A DNA stretch of 64,000 bases from an uncultured Stenotrophomonas sp. (GTDB lineage: Bacteria > Pseudomonadota > Gammaproteobacteria > Xanthomonadales > Xanthomonadaceae): positions 806,001 to 870,000 of the forward strand of contig FLTS01000001.1 of assembly GCA_900078405.1 (NCBI GenBank), written 5' to 3'. Under the pieces are notes generated by a model. The model saw only the letters and a list, made by a program, of their open reading frames with translations. It made no database searches and was not told the origin of the DNA. Shown here piece after piece: positions 1 through 8,101 of the stretch. Every line of letters begins with the position of its first letter. Within the stretch, counting starts at the first letter, position 1. The position numbers and the translations under genes were made by a program.

Positions 1-14
1 ACAGTAGGCCGTAT

Positions 15-362
15 TCAGTCCGGGATCGCTCCGTCACGCTCGGCCAGCCGGGTGTATTCCGACAGCGTGCGCGTGGGGCGGAAATAGAGGTCGCGCATCA
101 CGGGCTGCTGGCGCGGCCCGACGATGCCGGCCAGCTCGGACAGCTTGACGGTTCCCGGCGTCGGCATCCCGATTCCCAGGTCGATGAGTCCCCAGGCGGT
201 GTCGCCATCGGCGGGATCGAGTGCGGCCAACAGCCAGGTCACATGCGCGTCCGGCGTGAACAGCCGCACCACGGGCACCGGGTCGATGACCCGGCCAGCG
301 GCACGGGCCTCGCCGTTGGCGAGCAGTTGCTCGCGCTCGCCCTCGGTGGTGAGTGCGTTCAT
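15..362 (-). CDS. DUF2958 domain-containing protein
   Basis: A 115-residue protein, starting at the ATG at 362, that reads like the DUF2958 family: a short N-terminal helix, then a segment containing TWLLAALDP and a GLIDLGIGMPTPGTVKLSEL-type core, ending with a predicted substrate-like stretch on RDLYFRP. DUF2958 proteins are small, of unknown function, and common on plasmids and ICE backbones, often near RepA or ssDNA-binding genes. A longer reading up to 557 exists, but its N-terminal extension is arginine/cysteine rich and looks non-coding. It is transcribed leftward, out of the window. Confidence 0.8.
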   Translation of the reverse strand: MNALTTEGEREQLLANGEARAAGRVIDPVPVVRLFTPDAHVTWLLAALDPADGDTAWGLIDLGIGMPTPGTVKLSELAGIVGPRQQPVMRDLYFRPTRTLSEYTRLAERDGAIPD

Positions 363-629
363 GGCCGCAATCCCGTCGTCGCTGTCCAATGCCGCCGAAC
401 CGCATCCTCGCTTCTGCGTATAGACGTGAAAGCGCAAGCCCACGAACCCGCAGAAGCGTAAAAGCCCGGAAGCGCAATGGGGGAAGTCAGGAAAGGCACG
501 AAGGCGATTCTCCGGGTCTGACGGAATCCGAGAAAGCGGATTTCCGTAAAAGAACAAACAAGGGTCGGAGGCGATATTGAGTTAAAGATAACGTGGTTTT
601 GATTGTGTTGCGACTTGACGCTTCTGTCT

Positions 630-920
630 ATGCAGAAGCGATCCATCCAGCGCGGCCGACCAGCGGGCGCCACCACCTTCGACGCCGAGCTGGCGCAAGC
701 CTTCGGCGCAGCGGTGCGCGCGTTGCGGACGGAGCGCGGGATCGCACAGGAATCACTGGCGAACCTCGCCGGCATCGAGCGTTCACACATGGGCAAGATC
801 GAGCGCGGCGAGCACATGCCCACGCTGGCGATCATTTTCAAGATCGCAAGCGCGCTCGATTGCAGTACGGCAGTGCTGATGACCGCGACGGAAGGCCAAC
901 TCGCGGTCGCCGAGAAGTAG
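630..920 (+). CDS. XRE-family helix-turn-helix regulator
   Basis: A 96-residue protein with a Cro/C1-type helix-turn-helix filling its middle: an AFGAAVRALRTERGIAQESL start helix, recognition region NLAGIERSHMGKIERGE, then a following helix. Such proteins bind operators as dimers and often control ICE maintenance or transfer genes. The ATG at 630 is preferred; a TTG at 603 would add nine residues. It is the only rightward gene at this end of the backbone and is divergent from DUF2958, with about 270 bases between the two starts that could hold its operators. Its target is unknown. Confidence 0.85.
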   Translation: MQKRSIQRGRPAGATTFDAELAQAFGAAVRALRTERGIAQESLANLAGIERSHMGKIERGEHMPTLAIIFKIASALDCSTAVLMTATEGQLAVAEK

Positions 921-966
921 GCCGGAAAGGGAGCGCCCCGCCGCAATAGGCGGAGCGCTGCGGCGG

Positions 967-1281
967 TCACGCCGCCTGGGGCTTGCTGCGCGACCAGATC
1001 AGGTCGTGCGTGCCGTCCTCACCTTCGATCAGGCGGGCATAGACCGGAGCCGGGAACGAAGGATCGTCGAGGGTCACGGACAGGTAATCGCGCCCGGCCT
1101 CGCTTGTCTTCTTCCAAGCCGCGCCGATGTCGTGGCCGGCGGCCTGGAGGCGGAAGTCGGGGGCGTTCTCGCTGCTGCCCTTGTCGTTGGGAACCAGCTT
1201 GACCTTGACGTTGAGTGTCAGGGTGCGAAGCGTGCCGGTGAAGCCGTCTTTGTCTGCGGTGAAGGTGCCGATGTTGGCCAT
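967..1281 (-). CDS. DUF736 domain-containing protein
   Basis: A 104-residue protein opening with [20 protein letters not shown], typical of DUF736, and ending in a basic RSKPQAA tail. The family is small, soluble, of unknown role and nearly always carried by plasmids or ICEs. The start at 1281 is supported by an AGGAG motif a few bases upstream on the minus strand. In this element family DUF736 normally lies close to parB; here about 6.8 kb of cargo separates the two, which marks the insertion point of the restriction/Argonaute operon. Confidence 0.85.
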   Translation of the reverse strand: MANIGTFTADKDGFTGTLRTLTLNVKVKLVPNDKGSSENAPDFRLQAAGHDIGAAWKKTSEAGRDYLSVTLDDPSFPAPVYARLIEGEDGTHDLIWSRSKPQAA

Positions 1282-1919
1282 GATGTTTTCTCCTTTCGGT
1301 TGAACAAGGTTCGCGCCCATCGCGTCCTTGTTGTGATCCGGCCGGCGGGGGACGGGCTGGCTGCACCGCTTGCGGTCGAAACGCAGTGGAGAGCCGGGAG
1401 GCGAAAAGAATTTGCTGCGCGAGGAAGCCGTGCAGCGGCGGGGAAATTGTTTTCGCCGGACGGTTGCAGCCATGAAGCCCGAGGCGCAGCCGTGCCACCG
1501 CCAGGATTCACAACGAGACAAGGACGCCTTGGGCCGAACCGCTCCGAAAGGAGATGGGGCCGGCTCGGCATCCCCGCTCGAAGGCTTCTCCGGCTCGCCC
1601 ACTGACGCGGGCCAGGTCAACCACCCGACGACAGGCCAGAACGCCCCTGCCGCACCTTGCGGCGCCGGTCTTGAGGCGTGACGTGGAAGCTTCATGGCGA
1701 TGCCGGGTGGGTTGTCCGTGAACCGTCCTTCGTGACGTGACGGGCAGGAACCACCAGCGTTGAGGACGGCAGGTATCTGCACAACCTGCCGCAGCAAGCG
1801 CCAGCGTGTTCGCCAGCGCCCCGTCCCCGATGGCGGTGGACAGGCACGACTGACCCGCTGGAGTCGTGCACCACCTTGGTGTAAAGTGGTGCATCATCTG
1901 ATCCGACAGTGTTTAGGCC
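1282..1919. other. 638-base non-coding stretch left of the restriction/Argonaute operon
   Basis: No convincing gene is seen on either strand. Possible open frames are arginine- or proline-rich and lack start signals, as expected from high-G+C shadow frames. The left part holds the leader and ribosome binding site of the DUF736 gene. The right end holds the inverted repeat at 1867-1893 and presumably the promoter of the five-gene operon. The left junction of the cargo should lie in here, but I see no flanking repeat that fixes it. Confidence 0.6.
1867..1893. promoter_or_regulatory. Inverted repeat, candidate operator of the restriction/Argonaute operon
   Basis: Perfect 8-base arms TGCACCAC and GTGGTGCA are separated by 11 bases, with a smaller CACC/GGTG mirror nested inside. 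The centre lies about 40 bases upstream of the ribbon-helix-helix gene, where an autoregulator would bind over or next to a promoter. That the product of 1920-2120 binds here is inference. Confidence 0.5.
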
Positions 1920-2120
1920 ATGCCCGCACCAAAAGATATTGCTACCTCAAAGCCCAAGCGTGATTCGGCTCCGAGGGCGTCCGTGACCTTTCCTCCCGAG
2001 CTATACGAAATGCTCGAAGCCATCGCCCGGAGCAAGAAAGTCTCTGTCGCTTGGGTCGTACGCGATGCTACGGAACGGTATGTCGCGGAACAGTGGCCGC
2101 TGCTGGGGAAGCCACAATGA
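1920..2120 (+). CDS. Ribbon-helix-helix (CopG/Arc-like) small protein
   Basis: A 66-residue protein. After a basic tail it has a predicted beta strand ([14 protein letters not shown]) followed by two helices ([26 protein letters not shown]), the layout of a ribbon-helix-helix DNA-binding dimer. It is the first gene of a five-gene operon, and its TGA overlaps the ATG of the methyltransferase in an ATGA arrangement, so the two are probably translationally coupled. The position suggests it controls the operon, as C-proteins do in other restriction-modification systems although those are helix-turn-helix proteins. An antitoxin role is possible but no partner toxin is seen. Confidence 0.75.
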   Translation: MPAPKDIATSKPKRDSAPRASVTFPPELYEMLEAIARSKKVSVAWVVRDATERYVAEQWPLLGKPQ

Positions 2121-3865
2121 GCTCCGTGCTAGTTGCCCAGCAGAGTGCCAGGGGACTTGCCGCCCGGCAGTCGGCCTTGCCGGGACTTTGCCCGGTCGCG
2201 CAGGCTGTCGAAGTACTTGCAACCGACGCAGGCATCGAAGCGCGCGGTGCCGTATTTACACGCCGCGAAATCGTCGAGTTCCTCCTCGATCTCTGCGGGT
2301 ATAAGGCCGACCGTCCGCTGCACAAACTCAAGCTCCTTGAACCGTCGTTTGGCGGCGGGGACTTCCTGCTGCCGGCTATCAAGCGGCTTCTGGCAGCGTG
2401 GAACACCTCGGATGATCCGCGCATATCGGTGAAGGCTCTGGCAGGCGCTATTCGTGCGGTCGAGCTTCATCGAGAGACCTTCACGCAAACGCGCGGCCAG
2501 GTCATCGACTTGCTGTCCCGAAGCGGCTTTACGGCTTCGCAATCCATCGCGCTGGCTGATGCGTGGCTGGTCAATGACGATTTCCTGCTGGCTGATCTTC
2601 CCGAACCCTTCGATGTCGTGATCGGCAACCCCCCTTATGTGCGGCAGGAACGGGTTCCCGATGTCCTGCTGACAGAATACCGCTCGCGCTACACAACGAT
2701 CTACGACCGGGCCGATCTCTACATCCCGTTTATCGAACGGTCGCTGCGATCGCTGACGAATGGCGGCGTTCTCGGATTTATCTGTGCGGACCGCTGGATG
2801 AAGAACCGCTATGGCGGGCCGCTTAGGAACCTCGTTTCCGAGCAGTTCCATCTGAAAGTCTACGTCGATATGGTCGATACGCCGGCCTTTCATTCGGAGG
2901 TGATCGCCTATCCGGCCATCACCGTCATTGCGCGTGAGCGCGGCAGAAGTACGCGGATCGCCCATCGTCCGCCCGTGGAGGCCAAGGCGTTACACGCGCT
3001 TGCGTTGGATCTGACTTCATCGCACCTCCCTGAAAAGGGCAGTGCCGTGCAGTTGATTGACGGTGTGGCGAGCGGCGCGGAGCCGTGGATTCTCGATTCA
3101 TCCGATCAAATGGCCATCATCCGGCGTCTTGAGGCAGCCTTTCCTCTTCTCGAGGATACGGGCTGCAAAGTCGGAATCGGCGTCGCGACCGGAGCGGATA
3201 AAGCCTTCATCGGGCCGATGGACGAACTCACTGTCGAAGAGGACCGCAAGCTGCCGCTCGCGATGACGAAGGACATTGCGGACGGCACCGTGAAGTGGCG
3301 CGGCCTGGGCGTCGTCAACCCGTTCGCCGACGACGGCAAGCTTGTCGATCTCGCGCGCTATCCGCTGCTCAAACGCTATCTGGAGTCACGGAAGGAACAG
3401 ATCGCCGGGCGGCATTGCGCGCAAAAAGTGCCTGCCAACTGGTATCGCACCATCGACCGGATCACACCGTCCATTTCCGAAACGCCGAAGCTCCTGATCC
3501 CCGACATCAAGGGGCAGGCCCACATCGTTTATGAGGAGGGCAAGCTCTACCCTCATCACAATCTCTACTACATCACGGCGAGCCAGTGGGACTTGAAGGC
3601 GTTGCAAGCCGTCCTCCTTTCGTCCGTGACCCGGCTGTTTATCGCGACCTACTCAACCAAGATGCACGGCGGCTTCCTGCGCTTTCAAGCACAGTATCTA
3701 CGCCGTCTGCGTCTGCCGCGCTGGAGCGATGTGCCGCAGGCCCTCAAGACCGCGCTTATCAACGCAGCCGACGCGCGCGACCTCGCGGCCTGCAATGCCG
3801 CAACATTTCAACTGTACGGATTGAGCCACCAGGAAAAGGCGGCGCTCGACGGGAACGGGGACTAA
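2117..3865 (+). CDS. Type II N6-adenine DNA methyltransferase (Eco57I/PaeR7IM-like)
   Basis: A 582-residue protein. Motif I for S-adenosylmethionine binding is seen as [10 protein letters not shown] from E75, and the catalytic motif IV as NPPY at N171-Y174, the hallmark of adenine-N6 methyltransferases of the Eco57I/PaeR7I kind. The C-terminal half should hold the target-recognition region. The next gene encodes a PaeR7I/XhoI-type nuclease, so the expected role is to methylate adenine within CTCGAG and protect host DNA; this specificity is inferred from the partner. The ATG at 2117 overlaps the preceding stop; an upstream in-frame start at 2051 would lie inside the preceding gene. The gene itself contains one CTCGAG at 3149. 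Confidence 0.9.
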   Translation: MSSVLVAQQSARGLAARQSALPGLCPVAQAVEVLATDAGIEARGAVFTRREIVEFLLDLCGYKADRPLHKLKLLEPSFGGGDFLLPAIKRLLAAWNTSDDPRISVKALAGAIRAVELHRETFTQTRGQVIDLLSRSGFTASQSIALADAWLVNDDFLLADLPEPFDVVIGNPPYVRQERVPDVLLTEYRSRYTTIYDRADLYIPFIERSLRSLTNGGVLGFICADRWMKNRYGGPLRNLVSEQFHLKVYVDMVDTPAFHSEVIAYPAITVIARERGRSTRIAHRPPVEAKALHALALDLTSSHLPEKGSAVQLIDGVASGAEPWILDSSDQMAIIRRLEAAFPLLEDTGCKVGIGVATGADKAFIGPMDELTVEEDRKLPLAMTKDIADGTVKWRGLGVVNPFADDGKLVDLARYPLLKRYLESRKEQIAGRHCAQKVPANWYRTIDRITPSISETPKLLIPDIKGQAHIVYEEGKLYPHHNLYYITASQWDLKALQAVLLSSVTRLFIATYSTKMHGGFLRFQAQYLRRLRLPRWSDVPQALKTALINAADARDLAACNAATFQLYGLSHQEKAALDGNGD

Positions 3866-3868
3866 GGT

Positions 3869-4606
3869 ATGGCGCTTGATCTAGCGGACTATGAAACGAA
3901 AGCACGGGATGCTGTTATGGCGTTCTGGGGAAATCGAGAGAAGGCGCGGCAGAAGCAAGTCGAAGCTGGGGTCGTCGATCAGGGCGAGCGTGCCAGTGTC
4001 ACCGGTGGCAAGAACATGGATGGATTCGTCGCGCTGATAAAAGACATCGTGCGCGCCAACGGCCTTGCTCATGCACAACTCCATATGGAACGTCGCGTCC
4101 TCACACTGCCGGGATATTTCCGGCCGACAAAGCTCTGGGACTTACTCGTCATAAATCAAGGCCGTCTCATCGCGGCCTTCGAGTTCAAGAGTCAGGTCGG
4201 ACCGTCCTTCGGCAACAACTTCAACAATCGCACTGAAGAAGCCATCGGTACAGCGCATGATCTGTGGACGGCTTTCCGCGAAGGCGCGTTCGGCGAACAG
4301 ACCAAGCCCTTTATCGGCTGGCTGATGCTGCTGGAGGATTGCCCGAAATCTGCCACGCCGGTTCGGGACATGTCGCCGCACTTCCCGGTCTTCCCGGATT
4401 TCAGGGATGCGTCCTACGCTCAGCGCTACAACGTCCTTTGCCGAAAGCTGATGCAGGAGCAGCTTTACACAGTGGCGTGCATCCTGACATCACCGCGCAC
4501 CGCCGCTACGACAGGCGACTATGCGGAGCTTTCCGAAATGACGGGGCTGCGCACCTTCGTAACGGAGTTCGCTGGGCACGTCGCAGCCGAAGCGTCGCGG
4601 ACCTAA
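3869..4606 (+). CDS. Type II restriction endonuclease, PaeR7I/XhoI family
   Basis: A 245-residue protein, the expected length for the XhoI/PaeR7I family (about 246). It carries the family core LWDLLVI...[17 protein letters not shown], in which D91, E105 and K107 form a PD-(D/E)xK active site. Known family members cleave CTCGAG; the same recognition is inferred here. Only three bases separate it from the methyltransferase gene, and twelve from the Argonaute gene downstream. Having the nuclease after its methyltransferase in one operon fits the usual need to modify before cutting. Base composition matches the rest of the operon, so the pair likely travelled together. Confidence 0.92.
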   Translation: MALDLADYETKARDAVMAFWGNREKARQKQVEAGVVDQGERASVTGGKNMDGFVALIKDIVRANGLAHAQLHMERRVLTLPGYFRPTKLWDLLVINQGRLIAAFEFKSQVGPSFGNNFNNRTEEAIGTAHDLWTAFREGAFGEQTKPFIGWLMLLEDCPKSATPVRDMSPHFPVFPDFRDASYAQRYNVLCRKLMQEQLYTVACILTSPRTAATTGDYAELSEMTGLRTFVTEFAGHVAAEASRT

Positions 4607-4618
4607 GAGGGATGCACC

Positions 4619-6811
4619 TTGCCTATCGTCCTAAACGCTTTCCCTCTCAAAACTCCCGAACTGGAGCTTGAAGCCCGCCAAGTCCCTTATGACAAGGAGA
4701 CGCTGGACGGCTTTCGCGCGACGCACGGATCGACCCACTCGTTCCGCCGGCAGGGCGACAATATCCTGATCTTCTCTGGAGACGGCACCTTCCCCGTGTC
4801 CGGCACCCAGCAGGCTATCGCGCTCAAGGACAATTTCGGCATCTTCTTTTCGCTGGTGAAGGACGGTCTAACGCGGCACTTTGCGGGTCTGGGCCGCAAT
4901 CCCTCCGGCTTCAACCCTATCGAACTGGTGAGCGCCAGGCCGGAAGACAATCTTCTGGTTCCGATTCTGGGCGATGCTTACCCCTTCAAGGTCTGCGCTA
5001 AATACGCCATCGACACGCGCACCGTTCTGGGCCAGCCGTGCCTTGTCATTGATTGCACAACGCGCAGGGTGGTCAAGGAGAATGGCCTGTTCTTCCTCAA
5101 TGCCGGGTTCGATCTCACGGGCCGTTACGTGGTCACGCAGCAGGAGGACGGATACAGGAAGCTCTTGGGCTCGGTGAACGCCCGCAAGGGCGAAACGCTC
5201 TTCATCACGCGGCCTGACGGCGAGGTCGTTCAGGCCGAGGCGAAAGACGTTTATCTGGAGGCCAGCCGCGAGAACTTCGATGCCTACATCCTGCATACGC
5301 ACGACACGAAGAAAGACGCCATCGTCGAGGGTATCCGGCAATCCGTCTCCATCTTTAATGGCGGTGAGAACAAGAAAGCGCGCATCGACACGCTCAAGAA
5401 GTACATCCAGTCGAAGAGCATTACTCTGATCGACGGAACTCGCATCGAGATCGAAGATTCGCCCAACATTCAGAAGGATTGCGGGCAGATGCAGAAGCCG
5501 GTGTTCGTCTTCAACGACAACGGCGAAGCGGATTGGGCCGAAAAGGGCCTGACCCAGAGCGGCCCCTATACGAAGCGAACCTTCGATAGAAACGATCCCT
5601 CGATCTGTGTGATCTGCGCTCAGCATGACAAGGGTCGCGTCGAGCAGTTCGTCCGCAAGCTTCTCAAAGGCATCTCGAACAGCAAGTATTTCAGCAACGG
5701 CCTTGAAGGCAAGTTCACACTCGGAACGAGCCGCGTCGAAGTGTTCGCGACGGCGACCGACAGCGTGGAGGCGTATAAGAACGCCATCGAAACCGCGGTC
5801 CGGAAGAAAGCGGATGACGGCGGGCGGTGGGACTTGGCGCTCGTTCAAGTCCGGCAGTCCTTCAAGAAGCTCAAGGTCACGGAGAATCCGTACTATCTCG
5901 GCAAGAGCCTCTTCTTCCTGCATCAGGTTCCGGTACAGGACTTCACCATTGAGCTTCTATCGCAATCCGATTACTCGCTCGGCTACTCGCTCAATAATAT
6001 GGCGCTGGCCTGCTACGCCAAGATGGGCGGCGTTCCGTGGCTGCTCAAATCCTCGCCGACGCTTTCCCATGAACTCGTCATCGGCATCGGCAGCGCGAAC
6101 ATCGGGCAGGAGCGCGGGGCCGATAACCAGCGGATCATGGGCATCACCACTGTCTTCTCCGGCGACGGCAGCTACATCGTCTCGAACACATCCAAGGCCG
6201 TCGTGCCGGACGCCTACTGCGATGCGCTGACCTCGGTGCTCGGTGAAACCATCGAGAAAATCCAGAAGCGCATGAACTGGCAGAAAGGCGACACGATCCG
6301 CCTGATCTTTCACGCGCAGGTCAAGAAATTCAACAAAGATGAGATCGCAGCCGTACGCGCCGTGATCGACAAGTACCGCGAATATCAAATCGAGTATGCC
6401 TTCGTGAAAATCTCGGAAGATCACGGGCTGCATATGTTCGACTCCGCGACGGCGGGCGTGCAGAAGGGGCGGCTCGCTCCCCCACGCGGGAAAACTTTCA
6501 AACTCTCCAAGCATGAAATGTTGGTCTATCTGATCGGCCAGCGCGAATTGCGGCAGGACACGGACGGGCATCCGCGCGGCGTGATCCTTGATGTTCATAA
6601 GGACTCGACTTTCAAGGACATAAAGTATCTGAGCGCGCAGCTCTACAGCTTCGCCTCGCATTCCTGGCGCAGCTATTTCCCGAATCCCATGCCGGTGACG
6701 ATCAGCTATTCCGACCTGATTGCCCGGAATCTCGGATGGCTCAACCAGCTTCCGGGCTGGAACGACTCGGTGATGATCGGGAAGATCGGGCAATCCCAAT
6801 GGTTTCTGTAG
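4619..6811 (+). CDS. Long prokaryotic Argonaute-like PIWI protein, predicted catalytically inactive
   Basis: A 730-residue protein. The second half has a MID-type region (about 330-480) with a 5'-phosphate pocket signature: Y425/Y426, K429 and Q440 in YYLGK...VPVQD. A PIWI region (about 484-730) follows. Where active Argonautes have the first catalytic Asp (as in VGID), this protein reads IGIG with G491; where a second Asp follows His, it reads FHAQ with Q567. Cleavage is therefore unlikely, and a guide-directed sensor role is inferred, as for other inactive long pAgos paired with effectors. The N-terminal half presumably holds N and reduced PAZ regions, not resolvable by eye. The TTG start has a GAGG motif about eight bases upstream. 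The stop lies inside the next gene. Confidence 0.88.
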   Translation: MPIVLNAFPLKTPELELEARQVPYDKETLDGFRATHGSTHSFRRQGDNILIFSGDGTFPVSGTQQAIALKDNFGIFFSLVKDGLTRHFAGLGRNPSGFNPIELVSARPEDNLLVPILGDAYPFKVCAKYAIDTRTVLGQPCLVIDCTTRRVVKENGLFFLNAGFDLTGRYVVTQQEDGYRKLLGSVNARKGETLFITRPDGEVVQAEAKDVYLEASRENFDAYILHTHDTKKDAIVEGIRQSVSIFNGGENKKARIDTLKKYIQSKSITLIDGTRIEIEDSPNIQKDCGQMQKPVFVFNDNGEADWAEKGLTQSGPYTKRTFDRNDPSICVICAQHDKGRVEQFVRKLLKGISNSKYFSNGLEGKFTLGTSRVEVFATATDSVEAYKNAIETAVRKKADDGGRWDLALVQVRQSFKKLKVTENPYYLGKSLFFLHQVPVQDFTIELLSQSDYSLGYSLNNMALACYAKMGGVPWLLKSSPTLSHELVIGIGSANIGQERGADNQRIMGITTVFSGDGSYIVSNTSKAVVPDAYCDALTSVLGETIEKIQKRMNWQKGDTIRLIFHAQVKKFNKDEIAAVRAVIDKYREYQIEYAFVKISEDHGLHMFDSATAGVQKGRLAPPRGKTFKLSKHEMLVYLIGQRELRQDTDGHPRGVILDVHKDSTFKDIKYLSAQLYSFASHSWRSYFPNPMPVTISYSDLIARNLGWLNQLPGWNDSVMIGKIGQSQWFL

Positions 6812-7956
6812 AAAAAGACAATGCGTACCAGTTGCGCGAACACCTGCACCGCAAGGTTGTTGAGAGTGCGCACGCTGATCCGTTCAAAGCCTGCTTTCTG
6901 CATTTCTTAGGATTGTCGAAGGACGCCCCATCATCCTTCGACTTTCCGGCGCTCTCCTTGTATCACCGCTGCGCGATTTCGGGCCTCGGCGTTCTGAACG
7001 AAACCGTCTCCAGCCCGGATGTATCGCGCCTGCTCGGGCAGGCCGCAAAGATCGACTCCACGCCGCGCCCATGGGTCTCGGACGTATTCGGTGTCATGGC
7101 CGTGAAATGGCTGGTCGGGCGAATGAACGATGCGCGTATCGCCCGCGAGTTCGAGAATTGGATATCCGGTTTCCTTGCGCAGCAGGCGGGCGGTGACCAT
7201 CTCAATCTCTTCGAGAAAGATATCGCGGCGTATGTCCTCAGCGGCGAATCCTCCATCTATGCCGGCGCGTGCGTACCGCTCTTTCTTCACTACCGGACGA
7301 TACGGCGGATCGACGATCACCAGAACCGCATGGCCCTGATCGGCCGTTTCATGGGCGAGTTCCGGGCGCAGGCGCAAGGCGGCGCATCAACGGCGCTCTT
7401 GAGTTTGATGGTTTACGTTTTCGACCAAGTTAATCAGGACGTGGCTGCCGTGCCGCCAAAAGGCTGGAGTCTCGATGATCTCTTGGAGTTTCTGGAGCAT
7501 ATCCCTGTTGGCCTCAAACGATGGACGTGGGAGGATGCAGGCCGCACCAGGGGCGCGGAGCCCGTCAAGTGGCCGGTAGAGAACGAATACCACGTCCAGA
7601 ATCTTCTCTATTTCCTGCTCGGACCGATCTTCAATGACATCGCAGACGAAGTGAACCTCCAGCCCGTCGGACAGAAGAATCCGCGCATTGATCTTTACCT
7701 GCCCTCGCTCCACACGATCATTGAGGTCAAATACCGGAAGGACGTGAAGAAGTCCTTCCAAGCGCTTATCGGCGAGATTGCCGAAGACGCTTCGCTTTAT
7801 CGCGCCGACGCGAAATACAAGGACGCACGGATCGTCAGTATCCTGTGGGACTGCACGCGCGCGACACAAGAACATGCCAAATTCAAGGAAGGTGTCTTAA
7901 AGATCGACGGAATTGATGGGTGTGTAGTAACTAACGCGCCCTCAACTATGAACTAG
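6799..7956 (+). CDS. PD-(D/E)xK nuclease, predicted effector of the Argonaute protein
   Basis: A 385-residue protein. The N-terminal two thirds are largely helical and unrecognised. The C-terminal third has a clear nuclease core: ENEYHVQNLLYFLL as the leading helix, then D298 and E309-V-K311 in RIDLYLP...IIEVKYRKD, followed by a Q-containing helix. The ATG at 6799 overlaps the Argonaute gene by 13 bases, so the two are almost certainly made together. In described inactive long-pAgo systems a co-encoded nuclease is triggered by guide-target recognition and degrades DNA, causing abortive infection; the same is inferred here. An independent restriction function cannot be excluded from sequence. 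Confidence 0.85.
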   Translation: MVSVEKDNAYQLREHLHRKVVESAHADPFKACFLHFLGLSKDAPSSFDFPALSLYHRCAISGLGVLNETVSSPDVSRLLGQAAKIDSTPRPWVSDVFGVMAVKWLVGRMNDARIAREFENWISGFLAQQAGGDHLNLFEKDIAAYVLSGESSIYAGACVPLFLHYRTIRRIDDHQNRMALIGRFMGEFRAQAQGGASTALLSLMVYVFDQVNQDVAAVPPKGWSLDDLLEFLEHIPVGLKRWTWEDAGRTRGAEPVKWPVENEYHVQNLLYFLLGPIFNDIADEVNLQPVGQKNPRIDLYLPSLHTIIEVKYRKDVKKSFQALIGEIAEDASLYRADAKYKDARIVSILWDCTRATQEHAKFKEGVLKIDGIDGCVVTNAPSTMN

Positions 7957-8062
7957 CGAAATTCAGGTTCTTGACGACACGGGGTCGCGAGCTTCGACAC
8001 GTTTGCTTTGATCTTTGTGAAATGTGTGCAGCAAAATTGCTGCCGCTTTTTTTGAGGTGCAG

Positions 8063-8090
8063 AAAGGCCCCAGCTTGGTGCGCCGGGGCC
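8063..8090 (-). terminator. Hairpin downstream of parB
   Basis: Arms GGCCCC and GGGGCC enclose a 13-base loop. Read leftward after the parB stop the hairpin is followed by TTT, so it should end the leftward backbone transcript. It lies between convergent parB and the Argonaute-nuclease gene, and may shield one from the other. Confidence 0.6.
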
Positions 8091-8101
8091 ATGTTACGGA
8101 A

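Noticed and set aside
15-557. Longer version of the DUF2958 protein
   Set aside because: The extra N-terminal 65 residues look non-coding and the ATG at 362 gives the usual family length.
1282-1866. Possible small gene between DUF736 and the defence operon
   Set aside because: No frame shows a ribosome binding site or conserved-looking composition; only shadows appear.
3149-3154. CTCGAG site inside the methyltransferase gene as a regulatory site
   Set aside because: The same six bases also occur elsewhere, for example at 26998-27003, so presence in the gene is not in itself a signal.
4619-6811. Short Argonaute (SPARTA/SPARDA-type) system
   Set aside because: The protein is 730 residues with a large N-terminal half, and the partner gene follows rather than precedes and lacks a TIR- or APAZ-type signature. 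It fits long pAgos.
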